64,000 nt of DNA. It comes from Megaustenia siamemsis (Eukaryota; Mollusca; Gastropoda; Stylommatophora; Ariophantidae). Shown one piece after another: positions 12,722 to 24,270 of the stretch. Below the pieces are notes generated by a model. That model did no database searches, had not been told where the DNA came from, and worked only from the letters and a program-made list of their open reading frames with translations. The stretch lies in contig JAVIAB010000051.1 in NCBI GenBank assembly GCA_032433765.1, forward strand, positions 77,306,244 to 77,370,243, written 5' to 3'. The position numbers and the translations under genes were made by a program. The first letter of the stretch is position 1, and the number at the start of each line of letters is the position of its first letter.

Positions 12722-12921
12722 TCAGGTTAATATAGTATGGTTGAAGAGAGTTCATCGGTGTTATATAGAACCAATTCTGACCTATGGAAGCGATTCATGG
12801 ACAGTAGAAAAACAAATAACAAATAAAAAGACGATTAGCTGCCACAGATATGAGATTTCTCAGAAGAATGTTGAAACTTCCCTGGACAGCTAAAAGACCA
12901 ATGAGGAAGTTTTAAAAGAGA
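12722..12921 (+). mobile_element. LINE fragment, family A, internal piece
   Basis: Translation in shifting frames gives VHRCYIEPILTYGSDSWTV, then RRMLKLPWTA and NEEVLKE. This is the segment C-terminal to the reverse transcriptase palm in endonuclease/reverse-transcriptase LINEs, and it matches the copies at 36500, 37722 and 45955. The match stops abruptly within the NEEVLKE codons, where a 25-bp tandem repeat begins. Confidence 0.85.
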
Positions 12922-13070
12922 ACCTTCGGTTAATGTTGATTTTTTTCCTTCGGTTAACGTTGGTTTTTTCCTTCGGTTAACGTTGATTTTTTTCCTTCGG
13001 TTAACGTTGATTTTTTTCCTTCGGTTAACGTTGATTTTTTCCTTCGGTTAACGTTGATTTTTTCCATTCG
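12922..13070. repeat. ~25-bp tandem repeat, ~6 copies
   Basis: The unit is CCTTCGGTTAACGTTGAT followed by a T-run of variable length. It contains the palindrome GTTAAC. It starts exactly where a LINE fragment breaks off. Confidence 0.9.
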
Positions 13071-13268
13071 AACCGTATGTCCAGCTCACCTGAGCTGTAA
13101 TCTACTTAGAGTGGAGCCTGTGTTTGTCCTACAACATGGGATCAGTCTAGCACTAGTTTTACCATCCATCCATTCCACTTTTCGCAAGCTTTAAGTGGCA
13201 CGTGAAAGAACGAATAGCGTCGTTTATTGTCTCAATTTTTTATGGTTCATCTTCTGTATATGTCGAGA

Positions 13269-13361
13269 ACGGAGAGAGAGAGAGAGACAAAGATAGAGAG
13301 AGAGAGAGAGGGGGGGGGGAGAGTGAGAGCGAGAGAGGGAGTGGATAGAGAAAAAACTAAT

Positions 13362-13392
<31 letters not shown>
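13269..13392. repeat. (GA)n microsatellite, compound
   Basis: Long GAGA tracts with a G-run and an interrupting unique segment. The plus strand is purine-rich. Confidence 0.95.
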
Positions 13393-14213
13393 AATAATTA
13401 TCATCCATCATTCTGTCAACTCCAGTGGATCCTCACATATTATCTTTTCCCTTGTTTATCTCGACATTTCTCGACATAATCCTTCTATCCCTAGCCATAT
13501 CATTTCAGTTCTTTATTTTTTATTTGTGTTCAGTTATTTCTTCTACGTATATTTTCAAACTATCTTTTATTTATCTTTTTTGCTGATTCCAGAATGCAAC
13601 TTGTTTTGCAATAAATACATGTTTTTTATGATAGAGTAGAGATAATAAATAAAAAGTTTAAACTGAGGAAAAAATGGAAAGAAAACCGAAAGTGCCAAGA
13701 ACGAAATAAAAACAAAGAAAGACAAAATAAAGAATTGATAAGAAGAAAGAAAGAAAGAAAGAAAGAAAAATAGAACTATATCCAGGAAATCAAACCGGAA
13801 ACACTTCCCTCGAAGACAACGATTTACGAGTAAAAGGTTCCTGTAGAAAGTAGAATACGAGCGACCGCACGCGAGGCAGTCATTGCTCGCTTCTATACCC
13901 GAGCTATCCATGAGACCTGTTCTGTGCGCTTCCATCACAGACACTGATAGCGCCTGCGTTTCGCCTCAGCGCTTACTGCGAGTGTTGCTTCACTTGAAGC
14001 GCCGATTTCTGGACGAGTTTCATGATCAGATTTTGTTCTGGAAAGTTCCTGTGGCTATCTCTAAATTAATTTAAAAGTAATGTAATCTGAATTATTTGTA
14101 CACTTCTAGTCAACGAAAATGACCAGGGAAATATGTACTGAACTAATACATCAGTTCGTGTGTTTGTATTAAAAATCTGTATGTTCTTAAAACGGGTTTT
14201 CTTGTTTTAATGC
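13393..14213. other. Upstream region of the transporter exon
   Basis: Mostly AT-rich, with a (GAAA)n tract at about 13745-13770. No promoter could be fixed. Directly upstream of the exon, a pyrimidine-rich stretch TTTTAATGCTTGTCTTCAAG ends in AG at 14224. It could be a splice acceptor for an exon carrying 5' untranslated sequence; this is inference only. Confidence 0.4.
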
Positions 14214-14342
14214 TTGTCTTCAAGAAACGGATTCTTCTGTTTGGGCACAGGCATAGACTCAACTGTTCAGGAAACATACTTTTTGTTATTCCAAGAAACC
14301 AGCACTTTTTTGAATTGCTCAAAACTTCACAAGTGTTGTAGA

Positions 14343-14899
14343 ATGGAGAGAAAACGAAGCGGCGAGGGAGTAAATGCAAACCCAACCACAGACAACAACG
14401 TCAATGCTGTTAACACGCATGTTTTTATTAATGTCCCGGAAGAAGATCTCGGTTTTCGTGGAAATTTTAAGCGATACGGCAGGAAGTGTCTTGCAGGAAG
14501 TAAAGAAAATGGACTTCTCATTGGGCTTTTAGGTTCAGTAATGCTTGGGATTGCCATGGGCATTGCTATACGTGGTGTCAAAGACTCGTTCACAAAGAGA
14601 GAAATCATGTACATTGGTTTTCCTGGCGAGATTCTTATGCGGATGCTTCAAATGTTAGTCTTGCCAATCATCTTGTCATCACTTATTTCCGGCATTGCTG
14701 GTCTGGACGCCAGGTCGTGTGGGAAGATGGGGCTGAGGACAATGGCCTACTTTGGCGTCACCACCTTCATGGCTGTATTTCTGGGAATATTTTTAGCCAT
14801 CACAATCGAACCTGGAGGTGGAGCAGACAGAAGCGCTATGAGGCGTTATGGCAAAGCTGAGCCGTTGAACTCTGCTGACACATTCCTGGATCTCATTAG
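14343..14899 (+). CDS. Excitatory amino acid transporter (SLC1/EAAT), first coding exon, partial
   Basis: This encodes the N-terminal 186 residues of a sodium-dependent glutamate/aspartate transporter, a plasma-membrane protein that takes up acidic amino acids. Residues 1-55 are a hydrophilic cytoplasmic tail. Segment 57-77 (NGLLIGLLGSVMLGIAMGIA) fits TM1. Residues 90-121 carry the family signature FPGEILMRMLQMLVLPII and SSLISGIAGLDA (TM2). Residues 131-155 fit TM3, followed by TIEPGGG. The exon ends at DTFLDLIR, where ATTAG|GTTAGT is a good donor with the last codon split after two bases. 14343 is the first in-frame ATG; the frame is open further upstream to 14214 without an ATG. Family members are about 500-600 residues, so the substrate-binding hairpins and TM7-8 must lie in later exons, which I could not find in the 49 kb downstream. 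It is either a gene with a very long first intron or an orphan exon. Confidence 0.85.
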
Positions 14900-15025
14900 G
14901 TTAGTCACAGTTGCCTATCATAGCCACAAAGTGGCATTTTAGATATTTTCTTAAAAACTTTACAGCATCAGTTGATGAAGATACATTGAGTCTACTGCAT
15001 TGTTATTTTACTTAAAAAACTTTTT

Positions 15026-15047
15026 TTTTTTTTTTTTTTTTTTTTTA
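15026..15047. repeat. Poly-T tract
   Basis: Uninterrupted T-run within the putative intron. It could be the tail of an unidentified minus-strand retroposon, but no adjacent body was recognised. Confidence 0.7.
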
Positions 15048-15339
15048 CAGTGGTTTCATTGTGTGTCACCACACAAAATGTGAATGTTCTATAGTAACTA
15101 ATGTTTGTTCTAGAATAATATGGTAGATTAATGCTTTTGAGAATGTATATAGTTTTTATTGTGAGGTGTCATGACTAAACAAGGAGATTGTCATGATAGT
15201 TTTCTATTCTTTCCGTATATTATTAACTGCTGGCTCATCAATACTTTGACTAAAGCGGCGTCAGTCCACAGAGCAGTGGTATTATTTAATTCTAGGGTAA
15301 TCTCTCTTAACCTTCGCTCTCCCGAGCAAGCATGCCTGC

Positions 15340-16654
15340 AAGGCAGCTATACAGTGCCAGGCATTACTGTCTACTGCATATAGTAGCAGATAAATGACCT
15401 GACAAGTCACAGCTGTACAGTGCCAGGCAGTACTGTCAACTGCATATGGTAGCAGATAAATGACCTGACAAGTTACAGCTATACAGTGCCAGGCAGTACT
15501 GTCAACTGCATATGGTAGCAGATAAATGACCTGACAAGTTACAGCTATACAGTGCCAGGCAGTACTGTCAACTGCATATGGTAGCAGATAAATGACCTGA
15601 CAAGTTACAGCTATACAGTGCCAGGCAGTACTGTCAACTGCATATGGTAGCAGATAAATGACCTGACAAGTTACAGCTATACAGTGCCAGGCAGTACTGT
15701 CAACTGCATATGGTAGCAGATAAATGACCTGACAAGTTACAGCTATACAGTGCCAGGCAGTACTGTCAACTGCATATGGTAGCAGATAAATGACCTGACA
15801 AGTTACAGCTTTACAGTGCCAGGCAGTACTGTCAACTGCATATGGTAGCAGATAAATGACCTGACAAGTTACAGCTATACAGTGGCAGTCAGTACAGTCC
15901 ACTGCATATGGTAGCAGATAAATGACCTGACAAGTTACAGCTATACAGTGCCAGGCAGTACTGTCAACTGCATATGGTAGCAGATAAATGACCTGACAAG
16001 TTACAGCTATACAGTGCCAGGCAGTACTGTCTACTGCATATGGTAGCAGATAAATGACCTGACAAGTTACAGCTATACAGTGCCAGGCAGTACTGTCAAC
16101 TGCATATGGTAGCAGATAAATGACCTGACAAGTTACAGCTATACAGTGCCAGGCAGTACTGTCAACTGCATATGGTAGCAGATAAATGACCTGACAAGTT
16201 ACAGCTATACAGTGCCAGGCAGTACTGTCAACTGCATATGGTAGCAGATAAATGACCTGACAAGTTACAGCTATACAGTGCCAGGCAGTACTGTCTACTG
16301 CATATGGTAGCAGATAAATGACCTGACAAGTTACAGCTATACAGTGCCAGGCAGTACTGTCAACTGCATATGGTAGCAGATAAATGACCTGACAAGTTAC
16401 AGCTATACAGTGCCAGGCAGTACTGTCAACTGCATATGGTAGCAGATAAATGACCTGACAAGTTACAGCTATACAGTGCCAGGCAGTACTGTCTACTGCA
16501 TATGGTAGCAGATAAATGACCTGACAAGTTACAGCTATACAGTGCCAGGCAGTACTGTCTACTGCATATTGTAGCAGATAAATGACCTGACAAGTTACAG
16601 CTATACAGTGCCAGGCAGTACTGTCTACTGCATATTGTAGCAGATAAATGACCT
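15340..16654. repeat. 66-bp minisatellite, ~20 copies, open on the minus strand
   Basis: The unit contains TGCCAGGCAGTACTGTCAAC, then TGCATATGGTAGCAG, then ATGACCTGACAAGTTACAGC. Because 66 is a multiple of three and the minus-strand frame lacks stops, a 477-residue minus-strand frame (15282-16715) results, repeating a 22-residue unit (YAVDSTAWHCIAVT with CQVIYLLP). Copies differ by few substitutions, both synonymous and non-synonymous. I call it a repeat rather than a gene. The right end abuts a LINE fragment. Confidence 0.95.
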
Positions 16655-17058
16655 GACAAGTCACAGTTATAATGACAGTCTTGACATGTGGATGGGAATC
16701 CTGGAAAATCGACAACTTTCAAGAAAATCCTCAAAGGCCACATCAATTTGTTTTACACAAATGTTGAGAATACAATGGATAGCAGAAACGAGTGTTGACG
16801 AATATCTAAAATTGGCCAAAACAAAAGGATAGTATTTTTATAACATCAGGAGAAACAATCTTTCAATGCGCGGCCACGTTATGAGAAAAGAACAATTGGG
16901 TTATAATGTAACATATAAAGAATATCGGGGAAAAGAGATAAAAGAAAATAAAAAGAGATCATGATAGTACATGAAAGTGGTTTCGCAGGAAGTCAAGAAG
17001 AACTCATAATCGGCGGTAGAAACAGAAAGATACGGCACTTGATGACGATGATTTCATT
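16655..17058 (+). mobile_element. Decayed LINE fragment, family A, 3' part
   Basis: Read with frame corrections, it gives LTCGWESWKID, MLRIQW, the EEVLK-like region, NIRRNN, then the histidine motif GHVMRKEQLGY and KEYRGKE, and an end resembling DDD/TGATGACGATGA. This parallels family-A copies (GHIMRRGKLEY and GHLMRREQLEY). Several stops and shifts mark it as dead. It begins directly at the last unit of the 66-bp array. Confidence 0.75.
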
Positions 17059-17202
17059 TTTCATGACGCAGACTGTTGAAATATAAGATTTAATTTGTTC
17101 TAACTTCAATGCAGCTGAAAAGTGCGAATGAACAAAACAATGAAAACATCAATTAAAAGCAGCTGAAAGTTCATTAATGCACGTCTAATTTATCTTCTTC
17201 GA

Positions 17203-17896
17203 TATATAAACGATTATTGGAGGAGTTAAAATAGGCTTTTTATGTTTCTCTAACGATTATTCGAGGAGTTAAAATAGGCTTTTTATGTTTCTCTGACGAT
17301 TATTCGAGGAGTTAAAATAGGGTTTTTATGTTTCTCTAACGATTATACGAGGAGTTAAAATAGGCTTTTTATGTTTCTCTAACGATTATTCGAGGAGCTA
17401 AAATAGGCTTTTTATGTTTCTCTAACGATTATTCGGGGAGTTAAAATAGGCTTTTTATGTTTCTCTAACGATTATTCGAGGAGTTAAAATAGGCTTTTTA
17501 TGTTTCTCTAACGATTATTCGGGGAGTTAAAATAGGCTTGTTATGTTTCTCTAACGATTATTCGAGGAGTTAAAATAGACTTTTTATGTTTCTCTAACGA
17601 TTATTCGAGGAGTTAAAATAGACTTTTTATGTTTCTCTAACGATTATTCGAGGAGTTAAAATAGGCTTTTTATGTTTCTCTAACGATTATTCGAGGAGTT
17701 AAAATAGACTTTTTATGTTTCTCTAACGATTATTCGAGGAGTTAAAATAGACTTTTTATGTTTCTCTAACGATTATTCGAGGAGTTAAAATAGGCTTTTT
17801 ATGTTTCTGTAACGATTATTCGAGGAGTTAAAATAGGCTTTTTATGTTTCTCCAACGATTATTCGGGGAGTTAAAATAGGCTTTTTATGTTTCTCT
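17203..17896. repeat. 43-bp minisatellite, ~16 copies
   Basis: The unit is TAACGATTATTCGAGGAGTT followed by AAAATAGGCTTTTTATGTTT and CTC. Copies are near-identical; variants are CGAGG/CGGGG and AGGCT/AGACT. Confidence 0.95.
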
Positions 17897-18270
17897 TCGA
17901 CTTGTCTATAGATTAAAAGGAGAACCTCGTTCATGCTTCGAGCATGAGTTGTAGAAAACTTCGTGTTAGCATCCATATTTTCCTTGTCCATAGTCGCCTT
18001 ATTCAGTTATATAGTCAGCCCTGGCCCAGGCTGTTTTTATTTTTTCTTTCTAAAAATATTGTCCAGGGCTCATTCAAGGCTATGTGGGATGATGATCTCT
18101 CGAGGGTGTGCACTTGGTCTCTTACACTTGTAGATCAATGCAGTAATCAACACTTCGTTATTCTCTAACAGGGATTGTCGACCACCAATGTTGCTAAGCA
18201 TAACATATAAAATATATTAAATATTATGAGGGGCAGCGAGAAGAGCAGTGGAGAACTTTTTTTTCGTTCC
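17897..18270. other. Spacer between arrays
   Basis: About 370 bp of unique sequence. A short plus-strand frame at 17944-18168 has no recognisable domain. Confidence 0.5.
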
Positions 18271-21003
18271 TTAATGGCAATGTATGTTGTTATTGCTAGT
18301 GATCTAGGAGCCTGTGAGCTGCCGCCCTTCGACCCATAATATCAATGTATATTGTTGTTGTTGTTATGGATCTAGGAGCCTGCGAGCTGCCGCCCTTCGA
18401 CCCATAATATCAATGTATGTTGTTGTTGTTATGGATCTAGGAGCCTGCGAGCTGCCGCCCTTCGACCCATAATATCAATGTATGTTGTTGTTGTTATGGA
18501 TCTAGGAGCCTGTGAGCTGCCGCACTTCGACCCATAATGTCAATGTATGTTGTTGTTGTTGTTATGGATCTAGGAGCCTGCGAGCTGCCGCCCTTCGACC
18601 CATAATGTCAATGTATGTTGTTGTTGTTGTTATGGATCTAGGAGCCTGTGAGCTGCCGCCCTTCGACCCATAATATCAATGTATGTTGTTGTTGTTATGG
18701 ATCTAGGAGCCTGCGAGCTGCCGCACTTCGACCCATAATGTCAATGTATGTTGTTGTTGTTGTTATGGATCTAGGAGCCTGTGAGCTGCCGCCCTTCGAC
18801 CCATAATGTCAATGTATGTTGTTGTTGTTATGGATCTAGGAGCCTGTGAGCTGCCGCCCTTCGACCCATAATATCAATGTATGTTGTTGTTGTTATGGAT
18901 CTAGGAGCCTGCGAGCTGCCGCCCTTCGACCCATAATATCAATGTATGTTGTTGTTGTTGTTATGGATCTAGGAGCCTGCGAGCTGCCGCCCTTCGACCC
19001 ATAATATCAATGTATGTTGTTGTTGTTGTTATGGATCTAGGAGCCTGCGAGCTGCCGCCCTTCGACCCATAATATCAATGTATGTTGTTGTTGTTGTTAT
19101 GGATCTAGGAGCCTGCGAGCTGCCGCCCTTCGACCCATAATGTCAATGTATGTTGTTGTTGTTATGGATCTAGGAGTATGTGAGCTGCCGCCCTTCGACC
19201 CATAATATCAATGTATGTTGTTGTTGTTGTTATGGATCTAGGAGCCTGTGAGCTGCCGCACTTCGACCCATAATGTCAATGTATGTTGTTGTTGTTGTTA
19301 TGGATCTAGGAGCCTGCGAGCTGCCGCCCTTCGACCCATAATGTCAATGTATGTTGTTGTTGTTGTTATGGATCTAGGAGCCTGTGAGCTGCCGCCCTTC
19401 GACCCATAATATCAATGTATGTTGTTGTTGTTGTTATGGATCTAGGAGCCTGCGAGCTGCCGCCCTTCGACCCATAATGTCAATGTATGTTGTTGTTGTT
19501 ATGGATCTAGGAGTATGTGAGCTGCCGCTCTTCGACCCATAATGTCAATGTATGTTGTTGTTGTTGTGGATCTAGGAGCCTGCGAGCCGCCTCCCTTCGA
19601 CCCATAATATCAATGTATGTTGTTGTTGTTATGGATCTAGGAGCCTGCGAGCCGCCTCCCTTCGACCCATAATGTCAATGTATGTTGTTGTTGTTGTTAT
19701 GGATCTAGGAGCCTGCGAGCCGCCTCCCTTCGACCCATAATATCAATGTATGTTGTTGTTGTTATGGATCTAGGAGCCTGCGAGCTGCCGCTCTTCGACC
19801 CATAATGTCAATGTATGTTGTTGTTGTTATGGATCTAGGAGTATGTGAGCTGCCGCCCTTCGACCCATAATATCAATGTATGTTGTTGTTGTTATGGATC
19901 TAGGAGTATGTGAGCTGCCGCCCTTCGACCCATAATGTCAATGTATGTTGTTGTTGTTATGGATCTAGGAGTATGTGAGCTGCCGCCCTTCGACCCATAA
20001 TGTCAATGTATGTTGTTGTTGTTATGGATCTAGGAGTATGTGAGCTGCCGCCCTTCGACCCATAATATCAATGTATGTTGTTGTTGTTATGGATCTAGGA
20101 GTATGTGAGCTGCCGCCCTTCGACCCATAATATCAGTGTATGTTGTTGTTGTTATGGATCTAGGAGCATGCGAGCTGCCGCCCTTCGACCCATAATGTCA
20201 ATGTATGTTGTTGTTGTTGTTATGGATCTAGGAGTATGTGAGCTGCCGCCCTTCGACCGATAATGTCAATGTATGTTGTTGTTGTTGTTATGGATCTAGG
20301 AGTATGTGAGCTGCCGCTCTTCGACCCATAATATCAATGTATGTTGTTGTTGTTATGGATCTAGGAACCTGTGAGCCGCCTCCCTTCGACCCATAATGTC
20401 AATGTATGTTGTTGTTGTTGTTATGGATCTAGGAGCCTGCGAGCTGCCGCCCTTCGACCCATAATATCAGTGTATGTTGTTGTTGTTATGGATCTAGGAA
20501 CCTGTGAGCCGCCTCCCTTCGACCCATAATGTCAATGTATGTTGTTGTTGTTGTTATGGATCTAGGAGCCTGCGAGCTGCCGCCCTTCGACCCATAATAT
20601 CAATGTATGTTGTTGTTGTTGTTATGGATCTAGGAGTATGTGAGCTGCCGCCCTTCGACCCATAATATCAGTGTATGTTGTTGTTGTTATGGATCTAGGA
20701 GCCTGCGAGCTGCCGCCCTTCGACCCATAATATCAATGTATGTTGTTGTTGTTGTTATGGATCTAGGAGTATGTGAGCTGCCGCCCTTCGACCCATAATA
20801 TCAATGTATGTTGTTGTTGTTATGGATCTAGGAGCCTGTGAGCTGCCTCCCTTCGACCCATAATATCAATGTATGTTGTTGTTGTTATGGATCTAGGAGT
20901 ATGTGAGCTGCCGCCCTTCGACCCATAATATCAATGTATGTTGTTGTTGTTATGGATCTAGGAACCTGTGAGCCGCCTCCCTTCGACCCATAATGTCAAT
21001 GCC
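18271..21003. repeat. 65/68-bp minisatellite with a nested (GTT)n, ~41 copies
   Basis: The unit is ATGGATCTAGGAGCCTGCGA, GCTGCCGCCCTTCGACCCAT, AATATCAATGTAT, then (GTT)4-5. Units are 65 or 68 bp depending on one GTT triplet. Alternative forms are GAGCCTG/GAGTATG, CTGCGAG/CTGTGAG, CTGCCGCCC/CCGCCTCCC and AATATC/AATGTC. They occur in changing combinations, which shows internal recombination. Confidence 0.97.
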
Positions 21004-21361
21004 TAAAGAGATATATCGTAACTTATAGTACTAAACAATAATTGTCTTTTGTTCACTCTGTCTAATGAGGACGAGTTCATCAAGCTGTAGCAAGAAAAAA
21101 TAATCATCAAAAAAAAAAAAAGAAAACAAATGCAGATATAACAAAAAATTGAGAAGAAATACTTAACACTTTTAGAGATGCACTGATGAGATGCAAGAGA
21201 TCAGACCTCAAACAGTGGAAGCAGTAAACTTGGGGCAAAGTCTGCTTTATATCTTACTTGTATCAGTGATTGTTTCTGGGCATGATGTCTCAACACAGCT
21301 CACGTCACTATGTGAAAGGTTAGAGATCTTTCCAAAATTAAGCGTTTCTAGTAGCGTTGAA
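21004..21361. other. Spacer between arrays
   Basis: A 60-residue plus-strand frame (21191-21373) ends inside the next array. No domain was recognised. Confidence 0.45.
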
Positions 21362-22127
21362 CAACCAGAGTAGTGTTAAACTACAGAGTAGTGCTGAACT
21401 ACCAGAGTAGTGCTGAACTACTAGAGTAGTGCTGAACTACTAGAGTAGTGCTGAACTACCAGAGTAGTGCTGAACTACTAGAGTAGTGCTGAACTACCAG
21501 AGTAGTGCTGAACTACTAGAGTAGTGCTGAACTACCAGAGTAGTGCTGAACTACCAGAGTAGTGCTGAACTACCAGAGTAGTGTTAAACTACAGAGTAGT
21601 GCTGAACTACCAGAGTAGTGCTGAACTACTAGAGTTGTGCTGAACTACCAGAGTAGTGCTGAACTACTAGAGTAGTGCTGAACTACCAGAGTAGTGCTGA
21701 ACTACTAGAGTAGTGCTGAACTACCAGAGTAGTGCTGAACTACTAGAGTAGTGCTGAACTACTAGAGTTGTGCTGAACTACCAGAGTAGTGCTGAACTAC
21801 TAGAGTAGTGCTGAACTACCAGAGTAGTGCTGAACTACTAGAGTTGTGCTGAACTACTAGAGTTGTGCTGAACTACTAGAGTAGTGCTGAACTACTAGAG
21901 TAGTGTTGAACTACTAGAGTAGTGCTGAACTACTAGAGTAGTGCTGAACTACTAGAGTAGTGCTGAACTACCAGAGTAGTGCTGAACTACTAGAGTTGTG
22001 CTGAACTACTAGAGTTGTGCTGAACTACCAGAGTAGTGCTGAACTACTAGAGTAGTGCTGAACTACCAGAGTAGTGCTGAACTACTAGAGTAGTGCTGAA
22101 CTACCAGAGTAGTGCTGAACTACTAGA
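21362..22127. repeat. 19-bp minisatellite with hairpin units, ~40 copies
   Basis: The unit is AGAGTAGTGCTGAACTACT or the same ending ACTACC. AGTAGT and ACTACT flank a GCTGA loop, so the ACTACT form makes a 6-bp stem, and the ACTACC form a 5-bp one. The junction CTACTAGAGTAG is a second small inverted repeat. Variants TTGTG/TAGTG are scattered. Confidence 0.96.
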
Positions 22128-22762
22128 GAGAGAAAAATTACTGATAACCAGAAACATCCAGAACCAAAAAGCACAGTCGATATAAAAAACACAAGATTTA
22201 AACATGGAATCTCTAGAAAGGTACAAGTCACAAAGAAGTCTGGATGACACAAGATGAAACAATAATCAAAGGAAGATCATACCGAAAGATTGTATGCTAT
22301 GAAAAGATTATAACTTTTCTCGTTGTGTAGAGACTTAGACAGGTGGAATGGATGTACTTATCTCGAACAGCTGACAATGTTGTTATCCGTGTTGATGAAT
22401 TTATGTTGCGAGACAAGAAGCCACGATGGAGCTAACCTCAAGGGCAGAATCATAGTAGATCAGAGTGTAACTCACAATAACCCGTAACATGAGAATATAG
22501 ATTGGGGCAGTTACTATAACTCTCTAGTTAAGCTCAAGAACACAATTAAATAGAAAAATTATTGTGTCCGGTGGTTCTGACACCCCCCCCACCCCCACTC
22601 CCACTAACCAAATAAAGCAACCGAAGCTTCGAAAGTCATGGAACCGATACCTCTAGAGGTAAATTGATGACGTAATGTACTGTCAATTAGGGTTCGGGGC
22701 AGGGATTCCCAGCATCAAAAAAGCTGATAGCTGGTCTTTATTGTGCCTGTGGTGGGGAAAAA
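22128..22762. other. Unique spacer
   Basis: About 630 bp with a C-rich stretch near 22580-22606. No gene, tRNA-like sequence or repeat family was recognised. Confidence 0.5.
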
Positions 22763-24270
22763 AGACATGCTCAAGGGCGTCGTTTGGTGATCATTGCACA
22801 CTGTAAGACATGCTCAAGGGCGTCGTTTGGTGATCATTGCACACTGTAAGACATGCTCAAGGGCGTCGTTTGGTGATCATTGCACACTGTAAGACATGCT
22901 CAAGGGCGTCGTTTGGTGATCATTGCACACTGTAAGACATGCTCAAGGGCGTCGTTTGGTGATCATTGCACACTGTAAGACATGCTCAAGGGCGTCGTTT
23001 TGGTGATCATTGCACACTGTAAGACATGCTCAAGGGCGTCGTTTGGTGATCATTGCACACTGTAAGACATGCTCAAGGGCGTCGTTTGGTGATCATTGCA
23101 CACTGTAAGACATGCTCAAGGGCGTCGTTTGGTGATCATTGCACACTGTAAGACATGCTCAAGGGCGTCGTTTGGTGATCATTGCACACTGTAAGACATG
23201 CTCAAGGGCTGTCGTTTGGTGATCATTGCACACTGTAAGACATGCTCAAGGGCGTCGTTTGGTGATCATTGCACACTGTAAGACATGCTCAATGGCGTCG
23301 TTTGGTGATCATTGCACACTGTAAGACATGCTCAAGGGCGTCGTTTGGTGATCATTGCACACTGTAAGACATGCTCAAGGGCGTTGTTTGGTGATCATTG
23401 CACACTGTAAGACATGCTCAAGGGCGTTGTTTGGTGATCATTGCACACTGTAAGACATGCTCAAGGGCGTTGTTTGGTGATCATTGCACACTGTAAGACA
23501 TGCTCAAGGGCGTTGTTTGGTGATCATTGCACACTGTAAGACATGCTCAAGGGCGTTGTTTGGTGATCATTGCACACTGTAAGACATGCTCAATGGCGTT
23601 GTTTGGTGATCATTGCACACTGTAAGGCATGCTCAAGGGCGTCGTTTGGTGATCATTGCACACTGTAAGGCATGCTCAAGGGCGTCGTTTGGTGATCATT
23701 GCACACTGTAAGACATGCTCAAGGGCGTCGTTTGGTGATCATTGCACACTGTAAGACATGCTCAAGGGCGTTGTTTGGTGATCATTGCACACTGTAAGAC
23801 ATGCTCAAGGGCGTCGTTTGGTGATCATTGCACACTGTAAGACATGCTCAAGGGCGTTGTTTGGTGATCATTGCACACTGTAAGACATGCTCAAGGGCGT
23901 TGTTTGGTGATCATTGCACACTGTAAGACATGCTCAAGGGCGTTGTTTGGTGATCATTGCACACTGTAAGACATGCTCAAGGGCGTCGTTTGGTGATCAT
24001 TGCACACTGTAAGACATGCTCAAGGGCGTCGTTTGGTGATCATTGCACACTGTAAGACATGCTCAAGGGCGTCGTTTGGTGATCATTGCACACTGTAAGA
24101 CATGCTCAAGGGCGTCGTTTGGTGATCATTGCACACTGTAAGACATGCTCAAGGGCGTTGTTTGGTGATCATTGCACACTGTAAGACATGCTGAAGGGCG
24201 TCGTTTGGTGATCATTGCACACTGTAAGACATGCTCAAGGGCGTCGTTTGGTGATCATTGCACACTGTAG
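22763..24270. repeat. 43-bp minisatellite, ~35 copies, very homogeneous
   Basis: The unit is AAGACATGCTCAAGGGCGTC, then GTTTGGTGATCATTGCACAC and TGT. The main variation is GCGTCG versus GCGTTG, grouped in runs of neighbouring units. Single-base insertions occur near 22990 and 23210. It is unrelated in sequence to the other 43-bp array at 17203. Confidence 0.97.

Noticed and set aside
13883..14074. Short frame just upstream of the transporter exon as a possible extra coding exon
   Set aside because: No similarity to the SLC1 N terminus and no splice sites in suitable phase; it is covered by an opposing frame.
14214..14342. N-terminal extension of the transporter to 14214
   Set aside because: The frame is open but has no ATG before 14343, and the extra residues (cysteine- and phenylalanine-rich) do not look like a transporter tail.
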